The notes under the pieces were generated by a model. The model was not told the DNA's origin, searched no databases, and worked only from the letters and a program-made list of their open reading frames with translations. Source: an uncultured Clostridia bacterium (lineage in GTDB: Bacteria > Bacillota > Clostridia > Oscillospirales > Ruminococcaceae). From it: 64,000 nucleotides of DNA. Positions 40,752 through 49,802 of this stretch are shown here, piece by piece. The position numbers and the translations under genes are program-made. The stretch spans positions 1-64,000 of the forward strand of contig CANRAS010000001.1 of the NCBI GenBank assembly GCA_947628655.1, written 5' to 3'. The first letter of the stretch is position 1. Each line of letters starts with the position of its first letter.

Positions 40752-42187
40752 GAATTGCCCTCCAGTTTACTGCGGATATATTCCTGTATAGCCTTAGGGG
40801 AAGCCGCGCCTTTAAGCGCCTTGTTCGCCTGCCCCATAAAGAACCCGAACACCTTTTGGTCGCCTTTTTTGTACTGCTCGACGGCTTTCGGGTTGTTCGC
40901 GATTATCTCGTCTACGACCAAGGCTATAGCCCCGCTGTCCTCTTTTATCCACAAATCGTCCCTGTCGGCTATATCTTTTGGAGAACCGCCGTTTTCAATC
41001 ATTTCGCGCAGGATAGTCTTTGCGTTCGCCTGCGAGATTTTGTCGGTCTGCATAAACTCAACAAGCTGAGCAAATTCCGCACCGCCGAAGTTCAGATTTT
41101 CCATATCAGCCTCGCCGCGGTTTATGCGGTTCATAAGTTCGCCGATGATATAATTCGCGACGGCTTTCGGGTTGTTGTACTCCGCGATTGCCTCGTCAAA
41201 GAAATCGCATATCGTCTTGTTTCCGACGATGATGTCCGCGTCCGCTTTTTTAATGCCGTATTCGTTCACATAACGCTCTACGCGCTGTTCGGGAAGTTCG
41301 GGGATAGAACGCCGAATTTCTTCCAACTCTTCTTCCGTGAAAATAATCGGAGGAATGTCGGGGTCGGGGAAGTAGCGATAATCGTGCGCGTCCTCTTTCG
41401 AGCGCATAGCCGTGGTTTCGCCGAGCTGTTCGTTAAAACGGCGCGTCTGCTGAATTACGCGTTCGCCATTGTCGAGAAGTTCCTCCTGCCGTTCTATCTC
41501 CGCCTCAATAGCGCGGGAAATAGCTTTAAGGGAATTCAGGTTTTTAAGTTCCGTGCGCGTTCCGAGTTCATTTGAGCCTTTGGGCGCAATAGAAATATTC
41601 ACGTCGCACCGAATAGAACCCTGCTCCATTTTGCAGTCGCAGATACCCGCGTATTGCAAGAGCAGTTTTATCTTTTCGATAAACGCTATTACCTCGTCCG
41701 CGCTGTGAAAATCAGGCTCTGTTACTATCTCAATCAAAGGAACACCACAGCGGTTGTAGTCCGCGAGAGATATTCTGTTCACATCATCGTGAACGAGTTT
41801 CCCCGCGTCCTCTTCAAGGTGTATGCGGTTTATGCGGATATTCTTCTCCGCACCGTTTACGTTTATTTTAACATTGCCCGAAAGGCAGACGGGGCGCGGC
41901 ATTTGCGAAATCTGATATGCTTTCGGCAGGTCGGGGTAGAAATAGTTCTTTCTGTCCCATTTTGTAAATCGGGAAATCTCGCAGTTCATAACATATCCAG
42001 CCTTGATGATGTATTCGACGGCTTTTCGGTTCAAAACGGGCAGAGTTCCCGGCAGTCCGCTGCATACGGGACAGCACCGCGAGTTCGGCGTACCGCCGAA
42101 TTCCGCTGAGCAGGTGCAGAAAACCTTGGATTTTGTAAGAAGTTCCGCGTGTATTTCAAGACCCATTGTGGGAAAATATGCGCTCAT
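40748..42187 (-). CDS. gatB: Asp/Glu-tRNA amidotransferase subunit B
   Basis: GatB is the tRNA-binding and kinase subunit of GatCAB, which turns Glu-tRNA-Gln into Gln-tRNA-Gln (and Asp-tRNA-Asn into Asn-tRNA-Asn). The 479-aa length is usual. The cradle domain has GLEIHAELLTKSKVFC, CPVCSGLPGTLPVLN, KNYFYPDLPKAYQISQ and DYNRCGVPLIEIVTEPD. The helical and YqeY domains end in QEYIRSKLEGN. It lies 12 bp after gatA and overlaps the next gene. Its presence implies that the organism makes Gln-tRNA indirectly. Confidence 0.98.
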   Translation of the reverse strand: MSAYFPTMGLEIHAELLTKSKVFCTCSAEFGGTPNSRCCPVCSGLPGTLPVLNRKAVEYIIKAGYVMNCEISRFTKWDRKNYFYPDLPKAYQISQMPRPVCLSGNVKINVNGAEKNIRINRIHLEEDAGKLVHDDVNRISLADYNRCGVPLIEIVTEPDFHSADEVIAFIEKIKLLLQYAGICDCKMEQGSIRCDVNISIAPKGSNELGTRTELKNLNSLKAISRAIEAEIERQEELLDNGERVIQQTRRFNEQLGETTAMRSKEDAHDYRYFPDPDIPPIIFTEEELEEIRRSIPELPEQRVERYVNEYGIKKADADIIVGNKTICDFFDEAIAEYNNPKAVANYIIGELMNRINRGEADMENLNFGGAEFAQLVEFMQTDKISQANAKTILREMIENGGSPKDIADRDDLWIKEDSGAIALVVDEIIANNPKAVEQYKKGDQKVFGFFMGQANKALKGAASPKAIQEYIRSKLEGNS

Positions 42188-42199
42188 CTTAACACCCCC

Positions 42200-43648
42200 T
42201 TAAAGTTTCGGAGAAATCGGAGCAAATCCGTTTTCCCATTCATCGGCGACTTGAAGAACAGTCGTCTCGTCAAACCGCCGTCCGATAATCGACATTCCGA
42301 CAGGCAAGCCGTTTTCGGTGTAACCGCACGTCGTGGAAACGGCGGGCAGTTTCGCTATGTTCACGGTGACTGTGCAGATGTCTGCCATATACATCTTTAC
42401 GGGGTCGTTGTCCTGCTCGCCTATTTTGTACGCGGGAGTCGGCGCGGTCGGCGTGAGGATAACGTCCGCTATGCCGAATATATCGTTGTATTCCTTGATT
42501 ATCTCCTGTTTTAACGCCAGCGCTTTCTTGTAGTAAGCGTCATAATATCCGCTTGAAAGCGCGTAGTTGCCGAGCAGGATACGGCGCTTTACTTCCTCGC
42601 CGAACCCGCGCGAACGGCTGTCGCGGATAAGTTCCTCGTAAGTCCTGCCCTCGCCTCGGAAACCGTATTTTATCCCGTCGAACCTTGACAGGTTTGACGC
42701 CGCCTCCGCGCAAGCTATAAGATAATAAGCGGGAACGGCGTATTTAAGCCCCGGCATTGAGCAGTCAACAAGCACCGCGCCGCGCTTTTCGAGTTCTTTT
42801 GACGCGTCAAGGACGTGCTGTTTTACGGCAGGCTCTACTGCGTCGGAGAAGAACTCTTTCGGCAGGGCGATTTTAAGTCCGCTTATCGGCTTGCCTATCT
42901 TCTCCGAAAAATCGGGCGTATCAACGTTCGCCGAAGTCGCGTCGTGCCTGTCGTGACCGCATATCGCGTTCAGCAGAAGAGCGCAGTCGCGCGCGTCGTT
43001 CGCAATAGGTCCTATCTGGTCGAGCGAACTTGCGAACGCGACAAGTCCGTAGCGCGAAACGCGTCCGTAGGTGGGCTTTATTCCCGTGACGCCGCAGAAA
43101 CTCGCGGGCTGTCTGATAGAACCGCCCGTATCCGAGCCTAGCGCGGCAGGCGCAAGCCCCGCCGCCACCGCCGCCGCCGAACCGCCCGAAGAACCTCCCG
43201 GTACGCGTTCGAGGTCATACGGGTTTCTCGTTTTGGCAAACGCCGATGTTTGTGTAGAACCGCCCATCGCGAACTCGTCCATAGACGTTTTGCCGAGCAG
43301 AACATACCCCTGCGCGTTCAGCTTTTCGATAACCGCTGCGTTATACGGCGGAATGAAGTTCTCCAGCATTTTGGAGGCGCACGTCGTCCGAACGCCGTCA
43401 ATGCAGATGTTATCCTTGACGGCAAGCGGAATGCCCGTAAGCGGTGCGGAATTTCCCGCATTGATAACCGCCTGCGCTTTCTCCGCGTCTTGCAGAGCCT
43501 TTTCTTTCGTCACCGTAATGTATGAAAGCAGGCGCGGGTCGGCGTCTTCAATTCTCTTGAAATACTCTCCGCATAGCTCCGCCGCGCTTATTTCCTTGCT
43601 GTCAAGCGCTTTGCGCAGAGCGCGGATATTTGTTCGTTTTATATCCAT
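42200..43648 (-). CDS. gatA: Asp/Glu-tRNA amidotransferase subunit A
   Basis: GatA is the glutaminase of GatCAB. The 482-aa amidase-signature protein has the Ser-cisSer-Lys triad: Lys in PLAVKDNI, the two Ser in GGSSGGSAAAVAAG and GSDTGGSIRQPASFC. It lies 20 bp downstream of gatC and upstream of gatB. Confidence 0.98.
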   Translation of the reverse strand: MDIKRTNIRALRKALDSKEISAAELCGEYFKRIEDADPRLLSYITVTKEKALQDAEKAQAVINAGNSAPLTGIPLAVKDNICIDGVRTTCASKMLENFIPPYNAAVIEKLNAQGYVLLGKTSMDEFAMGGSTQTSAFAKTRNPYDLERVPGGSSGGSAAAVAAGLAPAALGSDTGGSIRQPASFCGVTGIKPTYGRVSRYGLVAFASSLDQIGPIANDARDCALLLNAICGHDRHDATSANVDTPDFSEKIGKPISGLKIALPKEFFSDAVEPAVKQHVLDASKELEKRGAVLVDCSMPGLKYAVPAYYLIACAEAASNLSRFDGIKYGFRGEGRTYEELIRDSRSRGFGEEVKRRILLGNYALSSGYYDAYYKKALALKQEIIKEYNDIFGIADVILTPTAPTPAYKIGEQDNDPVKMYMADICTVTVNIAKLPAVSTTCGYTENGLPVGMSIIGRRFDETTVLQVADEWENGFAPISPKL

Positions 43649-43668
43649 ACTTCCACTCCTTTATCAGA

Positions 43669-43953
43669 CTATTCGACAACCTTTGGAACGACATAGCACC
43701 CGTCGGTGTTTTCCGCGTTGGAAAGCAGTTTTTCCGTCGGGAAACTCTCTTCGGCTATATCCTCGCGGGTATCGGAGAGAGAAATCTCGTTTTCGTCTTT
43801 CGTGTCGTCATACACGAGGTCGAACGCTTTTATTTCGTCCATAAGTTCGATGATGTCGCTCATTTCGCCCATAACTTTTTTCATTCCCGCCTCGTCATAG
43901 TCCAGCTTTGAAAGCTCGCAAAGGTGCTTTATCGTGCTAAGTTCTACAGCCAT
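43669..43953 (-). CDS. gatC: Asp/Glu-tRNA amidotransferase subunit C
   Basis: This 94-aa GatC wraps between GatA and GatB. The sequence shows the family pattern: TIKHLCELSKLDYDEAGMKK, then MSDIIELMDEIKAFD, then LREDIAEESFPTEKLLSNAEN-like (present as TREDIAEES and TEKLLSNAEN) and a final GCYVVPKVVE. It is first gene of the gatCAB operon. The repeat elements B and C lie upstream of it. Confidence 0.96.
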   Translation of the reverse strand: MAVELSTIKHLCELSKLDYDEAGMKKVMGEMSDIIELMDEIKAFDLVYDDTKDENEISLSDTREDIAEESFPTEKLLSNAENTDGCYVVPKVVE

Positions 43954-44089
43954 AAAAACCTGTCCTTTCGTGTAAAATTATCCATACATTGTTATTATAT
44001 CCTATATTCGCCTATTTTTCAAGTGCATTTTAAAAAATTTCTCGCTTTGCGCGTTTTCCGTTGTGCAACAAGCACAAATATGCTTTTCG

Positions 44090-44345
44090 GGTGTAAAAAT
44101 ATCGGGGCATATTGACGAGCGCGCGCAGAGGCTGGAGGGCTCGTTCCCGTAGTTGCTGGAGAATAGTTGCTGGTTATTAGTTTAGAGTGTCCCCTGTTTC
44201 GCTTTTTTGCGTCGGCATCGTGCCGACGCTTTGGGCGAAACGGTGCGGCATCCTGCCGCAGCCTTCGGCGGACGGAAAGATTGTCTTTGAGTTCAGAGGT
44301 TGTTTTTCTGGGGAATACAACGCCCCCGCGGTAGCGGGGGCGGTT
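44090..44345. repeat. Gene-free palindromic stretch upstream of gatC
   Basis: It contains a GCGTCGGCA/TGCCGACGC hairpin (44210-44232), GCGGCATCCTGCCGC, the widespread GGAAAGATTGTCTTTGAG module, and CGCCCCCGC/GCGGGGGCG just before element B. No gene was recognised. Confidence 0.55.
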
Positions 44346-44690
44346 TTGCTGAGAGAGTACTGACAAGATTTGGGCGGACTTTGCGCCTTGGGCAGACTTT
44401 TGGGCGGACTTTCGGGCGGAGTTTGAACCTGAATTTGGCTTAATACCGCCGTTTGGGCGGAGTTTAATATATTTTTATATATTCTAAGAACATTTTTATA
44501 ATACACATAAAAATTAAAGAAGCAGAAAAAAGTTATAAGAAATTCGATTTTTTTGCGCAACTCCGCCCAAATCGCATAACAATGCGGAATTTTCACGAAA
44601 AGTCCGCCCAGAATTCCGCCCGCAGCTCCGCCCAACCGTCAATCTCCGCCCAAAACTTCCCCTCTTAACCCACAAAAACCGCCCCGCCGT
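44345..44690. repeat. Constant-core, variable-arm element, copy B (GGGCGGA unit)
   Basis: GGGCGGA occurs at 44372, 44402, 44414 and 44455. The inverse TCCGCCC occurs at 44562, 44603, 44615, 44627 and 44645, mostly 12 bp apart. The core TATATTCTAAGAACATTTTT lies at 44478-44497 and continues as ATAAT. A TTTGGCTTAA box is at 44434-44443 and a CGCATAACAATGCGG box at 44573-44587. The left flank GGTTTTGCTGAGA and the right flank CTTAACCC-CAAAAAC-CGCC are shared with copy C. Confidence 0.85.
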
Positions 44691-45060
44691 TGGCGGGGGC
44701 GGTTTTGCTGAGAAAATTCGTACAGGCTATTTGGCTTAACAGAGCCGTTCGTACAGGTTGTGTACAGGTTGCGTACAGGTTGCGTACAGGTTAGTTGGCT
44801 TAACAGAGCCACGCGTACAGGTTGAGCCTGTTTTTTTTATATTCTAAGAACATTTTTTATAATGCAATTAACTGCACGAGGAGCAACAGAAAAACGTCTA
44901 AGGATTTGGCAAAATACCCGTCAACCTGTACGAACCCGCATTGCTATGCGATTTAACCTGTACACAAACCTGTACATAACCTGTACATAACCTGTACAAC
45001 CTGTACCAAACTTCCCTCTTAACCCGCAAAAACACACCCCGCCAACGGCGGGGCGCTCTT
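44691..45060. repeat. Constant-core, variable-arm element, copy C (GTACAGG unit)
   Basis: GTACAGG occurs at 44720, 44751, 44762, 44773, 44784 and 44815 (11-bp period in the centre). The inverse CCTGTAC occurs at 44925, 44957, 44969, 44980, 44991 and 45000. The core matches copy B (44838-44863, with one extra T). TTGGCTTAACAGAGCC occurs twice (44731 and 44795), and a GCATTGCTATGCG box at 44938-44950 corresponds to the box of copy B. It is directly adjacent to copy B in the same orientation. Confidence 0.88.
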
Positions 45061-45093
45061 ACCTCTAACCTCTAACCTCTTACCTCTTACCGG

Positions 45094-45762
45094 CTATGCT
45101 CCGGCTTCTAAAAACCAAACCGTAACAATCGCCCAATCCGCGAACATATGCACTATCCACGACGGGTAAATCCTACCGCTTTTATCGTCGATATAGTCAA
45201 AAATCAGCCCGCCTGCCGCAAGCCCCGCAAGCGACGCTATAAATAACGGCAACGGGAACGCCGCGCCTATGAATGCAATGTGATAAACGGCGAACATCAG
45301 CGAACTGAAAATATACGCCGTGCGTTTTGACGCGTATTCGGACAGCGTAATAAACGAGATAAGGCGAAACAGAAATTCCTCTAAAAACGAGTTGCCGAGC
45401 GAAATATACACGGCAACAAGCACGAAATAATCGCTGTTCACCTGCTGATCTTCGAGCATTGACTGCACAAGTTTTGGGTAATCGACAACCCCGCGCGTTG
45501 CCAGGTAAACGCCGAAAATTATCCCGTAAATCACCGCGCCGAGCGCGATTAGCTTTAGTATGCTTTTCCTGTCGAGCGAAAACGCCGAGCGTTTGATTTT
45601 TATGCCCGAAATCTTCAGCACGACAAGCGGAACGCCCGCGAACAGCGCAATTTTTACTGCGGATTTTATAAGGTACGGCGGTTCTGCAAGCGTTTCCGCA
45701 AGCGCCATAATTATACAGCACGCGACCGTCAGCGCGGGGATAATGTATTTTCTTTTTTGCAT
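45094..45762 (-). CDS. CPBP-family intramembrane metalloprotease
   Basis: This 222-aa membrane protein has about seven hydrophobic helices. It contains the CPBP (ABI/CAAX) motifs: NSFLEEFLFRL with the paired Glu and Arg (about residues 124-134), a second motif AVYHIAFIG with the catalytic His, and a final IVHMFADWAI. The family includes CAAX-type proteases and bacteriocin self-immunity proteins. It is not next to a bacteriocin gene. The stop codon abuts a TTACCTC heptamer array. Confidence 0.9.
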   Translation of the reverse strand: MQKRKYIIPALTVACCIIMALAETLAEPPYLIKSAVKIALFAGVPLVVLKISGIKIKRSAFSLDRKSILKLIALGAVIYGIIFGVYLATRGVVDYPKLVQSMLEDQQVNSDYFVLVAVYISLGNSFLEEFLFRLISFITLSEYASKRTAYIFSSLMFAVYHIAFIGAAFPLPLFIASLAGLAAGGLIFDYIDDKSGRIYPSWIVHMFADWAIVTVWFLEAGA

Positions 45763-45873
45763 ATTTTTCCTTTCAGATGTAAGAAATTAGAGGTAAGAGA
45801 TTGAGCAGTCCGAACTGCGGATTGTCCTTATCAGCACGCGAAACCCGCTGTCATGCAGGAAAGCCGATAGGGG

Positions 45874-45902
45874 TTGACAAACGTTCGGCGGGGTGGTATA
45901 AT
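45874..45902 (+). promoter_or_regulatory. Sigma-A promoter for two small genes
   Basis: TTGACA (45874-45879), 17 bp, TATAAT (45897-45902) with TGG extension, 26 bp before the start codon at 45928. Confidence 0.85.
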
Positions 45903-45927
45903 TCATTTATCGGAGGTGAAACGCATT

Positions 45928-46260
45928 ATGGGCTTATCATTTACGCTCAAATTAACATGGAATCAGTTTTGGGACGCTCAGCAAAACAATCCTAATAATG
46001 AACTGCTGTTCATGTATAAAGGCAAATGCTATATTCTACAGCATGGTGATTACATATGGGAAATTGCTGAGTATAACAATGATACAGATGATATAGGAAG
46101 AACGCTCGTCAGCGCGGCTGAAAAGAACTACGGTCACAGGAACTATCACGACCAAGCAAATTGGGATGATTTGATTGCCAAATGCTATGACGTTGTGACA
46201 GCGCCAATCTTTGACGGCAAGTCTTTCCGTGATGTAATTGAAGAAATGCTCTTCTATTAA
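45928..46260 (+). CDS. Hypothetical protein, 110 aa
   Basis: No family is recognised. The ATG at 45928 follows CGGAGGTGAAAC; the longer frame from 45874 starts inside the promoter. The protein is acidic and Trp/Tyr-rich (LTWNQFWDAQQ, then YILQHGDYIWEIAEY, then DDLIAKCYDVV), soluble, with a final helical IFDGKSFRDVIEEML. Codon use is more A+T-rich than in gatA or leuS. Together with the next gene it looks like an accessory two-gene unit, perhaps an immunity or regulatory pair, which is a guess. Confidence 0.65.
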   Translation: MGLSFTLKLTWNQFWDAQQNNPNNELLFMYKGKCYILQHGDYIWEIAEYNNDTDDIGRTLVSAAEKNYGHRNYHDQANWDDLIAKCYDVVTAPIFDGKSFRDVIEEMLFY

Positions 46261-46331
46261 AACCCGTTCTGTTATCGCTTTACGGCGAAAAGTAATCTTG
46301 CATGGCAGTGCGTTGCCCAAGGAGGGAAAAG

Positions 46332-46610
46332 ATGATTAATCCGCATGAAACAAAGGCTTTTGAGTTGCTGTATCACTTTGTTCATCATCATTCCGGAGGA
46401 GTTTATCGGTTAACATTTCAAAATGGCTCTGAAATGACAGCGGTATATGATACGGACTACGAAACCGACAATGGACTTGAATTTGAAAAAGACGGTTACG
46501 AGGAATATATCACTATTCTTTTCAAAAACATTGCCGACAACGCTTTATTTGAAGTAAACTGTTTTAATTTTCCCGAAAAGGTGCTTTATAACGGCGAACA
46601 AATAATTTGA
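46332..46610 (+). CDS. Hypothetical protein, 92 aa
   Basis: No family is recognised. The ATG at 46332 follows GGAGGG. The protein is acidic with a beta-rich centre (GVYRLTFQNGSEMTAVYDTDYETD, described as residues about 22-45; then EEYITILFKNI) and ends in VLYNGEQII. It follows the 110-aa gene by 71 bp on the same strand and shares its A+T-rich codon use. Confidence 0.62.
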   Translation: MINPHETKAFELLYHFVHHHSGGVYRLTFQNGSEMTAVYDTDYETDNGLEFEKDGYEEYITILFKNIADNALFEVNCFNFPEKVLYNGEQII

Positions 46611-46671
46611 TTTATTCATAAACCAGCACAGATTTATGACTGTTGTCAAATCAGCAGTTGCAATTATTTAA

Positions 46672-46706
46672 CAACAGCGGTCAACCACATCGGCTGACCG
46701 CTGTTG
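46672..46706. terminator. Convergent-gene terminator hairpin
   Basis: A 12-bp perfect stem CAACAGCGGTCA / TGACCGCTGTTG sits between the 92-aa gene (+) and leuS (-). On the minus strand it is followed by TTAAATAATT, and on the plus strand by CTTTGC. Confidence 0.7.
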
Positions 46707-46741
46707 CTTTGCGAAATCCTTTATATATCTCGCTTTATAAC

Positions 46742-49165
46742 TTATTTCACCACGATATTCACAAGTTTATTAGGCACGGCTATTTTCTTTATTATCGTCT
46801 TGCCGTCGGTCTGAGATTTGATTTCGGGGAGTTCCAGAGCCATTTGGATAAGCGTTTCGGCGGGGGAATTTACGGGCGCGTTAAATCTCGCCTTGATTTT
46901 TCCGTTCACCTGAACGGCAAGTTCTGCCGTGCTTTCCGCGCAGAGCGTTTCGTCATACTCCGCCCACTTCTGTTCGTGTATCATACCGAAACCTAACGTT
47001 TCAAACAGTTCCGACGCGATATGCGGTGCAAACGGATAAAGCAGGATAAGCAGAGTGCGAAATTCCGCTTTGTTGAAACCGCCCGCCTCGTCCGCCGCGT
47101 TCAGCAGAGCCATCATCGCGGCGATTGCCGTGTTGAATTTCAGCGTTTCAACGTCGTCTGTAACTTTCTTAATCGTCTTGTGCATAGCCGCACGGAGCGC
47201 GTCGCTGTACTCGTCCCCGTCCTTTAGGTTTTCGGACATATTCCAGATACGCTCCAGAAAACGCCGACAGCCCTTTATTCCGTTTTCCTGCCACGGCGCG
47301 GCTTTCTCAAAATCGCCTACAAACATCTCGTAAAGGCGCATTGTATCAGCGCCGTATTCCTTAACGACTTCATCGGGATTTACTACGTTGTGCAGTGACT
47401 TTGACATCTTGCAGAATTTCCCCGGATTTTGCGGGTCAACTCCTAATATCATTCCGTGCGAAGTGCGTTTTGCATACGGCTCTTTTGTCGGCACTATTCC
47501 CTCGTCATATAAGAACTTGTGCCAGAAACGGCTGTAAAGCAAGTGCAGGGTAGTGTGTTCCATACCGCCGTTGTACCAGTCAACGGGCAGCCAATATTTA
47601 AGCGCGTCTTTTGACGCGAGTTCCTTGTCGTTCGTCGGGTCGGTATAGCGCAGAAAATACCAGCTTGAACCCGCCCATTGAGGCATTGTGTCGGTTTCGC
47701 GCTTTGCAGGACCTCCGCACTTGGGACACGTTGTATTAATAAAGCTGTCAAGCGCCGAAAGCGGACTTTCGCCGTTGTCTGTCGGCATATAGCTTTCCAC
47801 TTCGGGCAGAGTAAGCGGAAGTTCGCTTTCGGGAAGTCCTACCCAACCGCATTTTTCGCAGTAAACCACGGGGATAGGCTCGCCCCAGTATCTTTGCCGT
47901 GAGAACACCCAGTCGCGCAGTTTGAAGTTCACTTTTTCGTGACCTATACCCTTTTCGGTAAGCCACCCCTTTATCTTGACCTTAGCGTCCTCAACGGAAA
48001 GTCCGTCAAGAAATTCGGAGTTTACGAGAACGCCCGTCGCGCAGTCGGTGAACGCCTCTTTCTCTACGTCCTCCCCGCCCTTTACGACTTCTATTATCGG
48101 CAGATTAAACTTCTTTGCAAATTCCCAGTCGCGGGTATCGTGCGCGGGAACTGCCATAATCGCGCCCGTGCCGTAACTCATCAGAACATAGTCCGAAATA
48201 AAAATCGGTATTTCCTTGCCGTTCACGGGATTTACCGCCATAACGCCGTCGAGCTTAACGCCTGTTTTGTCCTTGTTCATTTCCGTGCGGTCGAAGTCGG
48301 ACTTGCGCGCCGCCTCCTGCTGATACGCGCGAACCTCGTCCATATTGCCGAGTTTGTCCGCCCACTTTTCAATAAGCGGGTGTTCGGGGGAAATTACCAT
48401 ATAAGTCGCGCCGAAAAGCGTATCGGGGCGCGTTGTGTATACTACGAGATTATCGCCGAGCGTTGTCGGGAAATTCACCTCCGCGCCCGTCGAGCGTCCT
48501 ATCCAGTTTATCTGCGCGGTTTTGATTTTCTCAAAATAATCAACGGAGTCCAAATCGTCAAGCAGTTTCTGCGCATAGTCCGTGATTTTCAGCATCCATT
48601 GATTTTTAACCTTATGGATTACTTCGCCGTGGCAGCGTTCGCAAGTGCCGTTCACGACTTCTTCATTTGCGAGGACAACCTTGCATTTCGTACACCAATT
48701 GACGTTCATTTCCTTTTTATACGCAAGTCCCGCATTGAATAATTTCAGGAAAATCCATTGCGTCCACTTGAAGTAATTCGGGTCGGTAGTGTTCACCTCG
48801 CGCTGCCAGTCGAACGACAGACCCAGCATTTTAAGCTGATTTCTAAACCGCTCCACATTGCGCTCAGTAACTTTAGCGGGGTGGATTTTATGCTCAATTG
48901 CATAATTTTCGGTAGGCAGACCGAAAGCGTCCCAGCCCATAGGGAACAGCACGTTATATCCCTGCATACGGCGTTTTCTCGCGACAATATCCATTGCCGT
49001 GTACGGGCGCGGGTGTCCGACGTGCAGACCCTCTCCCGACGGGTACGGGAACTCCACAAGCGCGTAATATTTCGGCTTTGAGTAATCGTTTTCCGCGTGG
49101 AATGTGCGGTGTTCTTCCCAATATTTTTGCCATTTGTTTTCAATGGCGGCAAAATCGTACTTCAT
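46742..49165 (-). CDS. leuS: Leucyl-tRNA synthetase
   Basis: LeuS charges tRNA-Leu. This 807-aa class I synthetase of the bacterial type has the HIGH motif as HVGH in [15 protein letters not shown] (about residues 40-55), an editing (CP1) domain with [12 protein letters not shown] and [13 protein letters not shown], a zinc-type Cys pair CPKCGG, and the KMSKS motif in [12 protein letters not shown] (about 580). The anticodon-binding helix bundle follows. The ATG at 49165 after GAAAGGAAATGG is preferred over a TTG at 49183. No T-box is visible upstream. Confidence 0.98.
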   Translation of the reverse strand: MKYDFAAIENKWQKYWEEHRTFHAENDYSKPKYYALVEFPYPSGEGLHVGHPRPYTAMDIVARKRRMQGYNVLFPMGWDAFGLPTENYAIEHKIHPAKVTERNVERFRNQLKMLGLSFDWQREVNTTDPNYFKWTQWIFLKLFNAGLAYKKEMNVNWCTKCKVVLANEEVVNGTCERCHGEVIHKVKNQWMLKITDYAQKLLDDLDSVDYFEKIKTAQINWIGRSTGAEVNFPTTLGDNLVVYTTRPDTLFGATYMVISPEHPLIEKWADKLGNMDEVRAYQQEAARKSDFDRTEMNKDKTGVKLDGVMAVNPVNGKEIPIFISDYVLMSYGTGAIMAVPAHDTRDWEFAKKFNLPIIEVVKGGEDVEKEAFTDCATGVLVNSEFLDGLSVEDAKVKIKGWLTEKGIGHEKVNFKLRDWVFSRQRYWGEPIPVVYCEKCGWVGLPESELPLTLPEVESYMPTDNGESPLSALDSFINTTCPKCGGPAKRETDTMPQWAGSSWYFLRYTDPTNDKELASKDALKYWLPVDWYNGGMEHTTLHLLYSRFWHKFLYDEGIVPTKEPYAKRTSHGMILGVDPQNPGKFCKMSKSLHNVVNPDEVVKEYGADTMRLYEMFVGDFEKAAPWQENGIKGCRRFLERIWNMSENLKDGDEYSDALRAAMHKTIKKVTDDVETLKFNTAIAAMMALLNAADEAGGFNKAEFRTLLILLYPFAPHIASELFETLGFGMIHEQKWAEYDETLCAESTAELAVQVNGKIKARFNAPVNSPAETLIQMALELPEIKSQTDGKTIIKKIAVPNKLVNIVVK

Positions 49166-49239
49166 AAGTCCATTTCCTTTCAAGTATTAAATATACATAT
49201 TAATTTTAGCACATTTATACTGAAATGTCAAGTAGTTGT

Positions 49240-49740
49240 TAGTTGATAGAGAGTAGTAGTTAGTAGCTAGTTATTTGGGTCAGCTCGTTGATTTAAAGAA
49301 GTAAGAGGTTAGAGGTAAGAGGTAAGCGGGCAATCCACTTCGCGGATTGCCCTAAGGTGCGCCCTGCGGGCGCGGAAAGATTGTATGCGGGTCAGAACGC
49401 CCCTGCGCCGACCGTGGGGTCTGGCGTGGCTCAATTCAAGCGACCCTCTCCCTTATCCCGCAATAGCTTACCGCCAAGCGTATTAACGCGCCCTTACCGC
49501 CCGTGCCGAGCCGTTGCCCGACCGCCCGCAATTCGCCTGACGGCGAATTAACGGCGCTTACGCGCCGTTGTTTTGCGCTCCGCGCAAAACGCGGGCTACA
49601 TTAACACAGCGCCCTGCCAACGGCGGGGCGCAACTTTAGGGACTGCACTTTAAGTCTGGCATCTAGCCTTTAACTTCTAGTTTCTTGTAGTACTAACTGC
49701 TAAAAACTAATCTCTAACAACTATCTGTCATAAAACGAAC
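49240..49740. repeat. Hairpin-rich composite repeat, copy 1 (reverse)
   Basis: TTAGTAG and AGTAAGAGGTTAGAGG heptamers (49240-49330) are followed by a block at about 49365-49640. This block is the reverse complement of 54890-55210 and 60330-60620. Successive hairpins are AATTCGCC/GGCGAATT, CGGCGC/GCGCCG and GCGTTTTGCGC/GCGCAAAAC. No coding region is supported. Confidence 0.75.
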
Positions 49741-49802
49741 ACAATCCCGCGCTATAATAAAATTAATAAATCATTGATTTTGCAATTTTCGGAGGGAGTA
49801 AA

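Noticed and set aside
30700-45060. Plasmid or chromosomal replication origin at the iteron-like elements
   Set aside because: There is no replication initiator or DnaA gene nearby and no DnaA-box cluster; three copies with different units do not fit a single origin.
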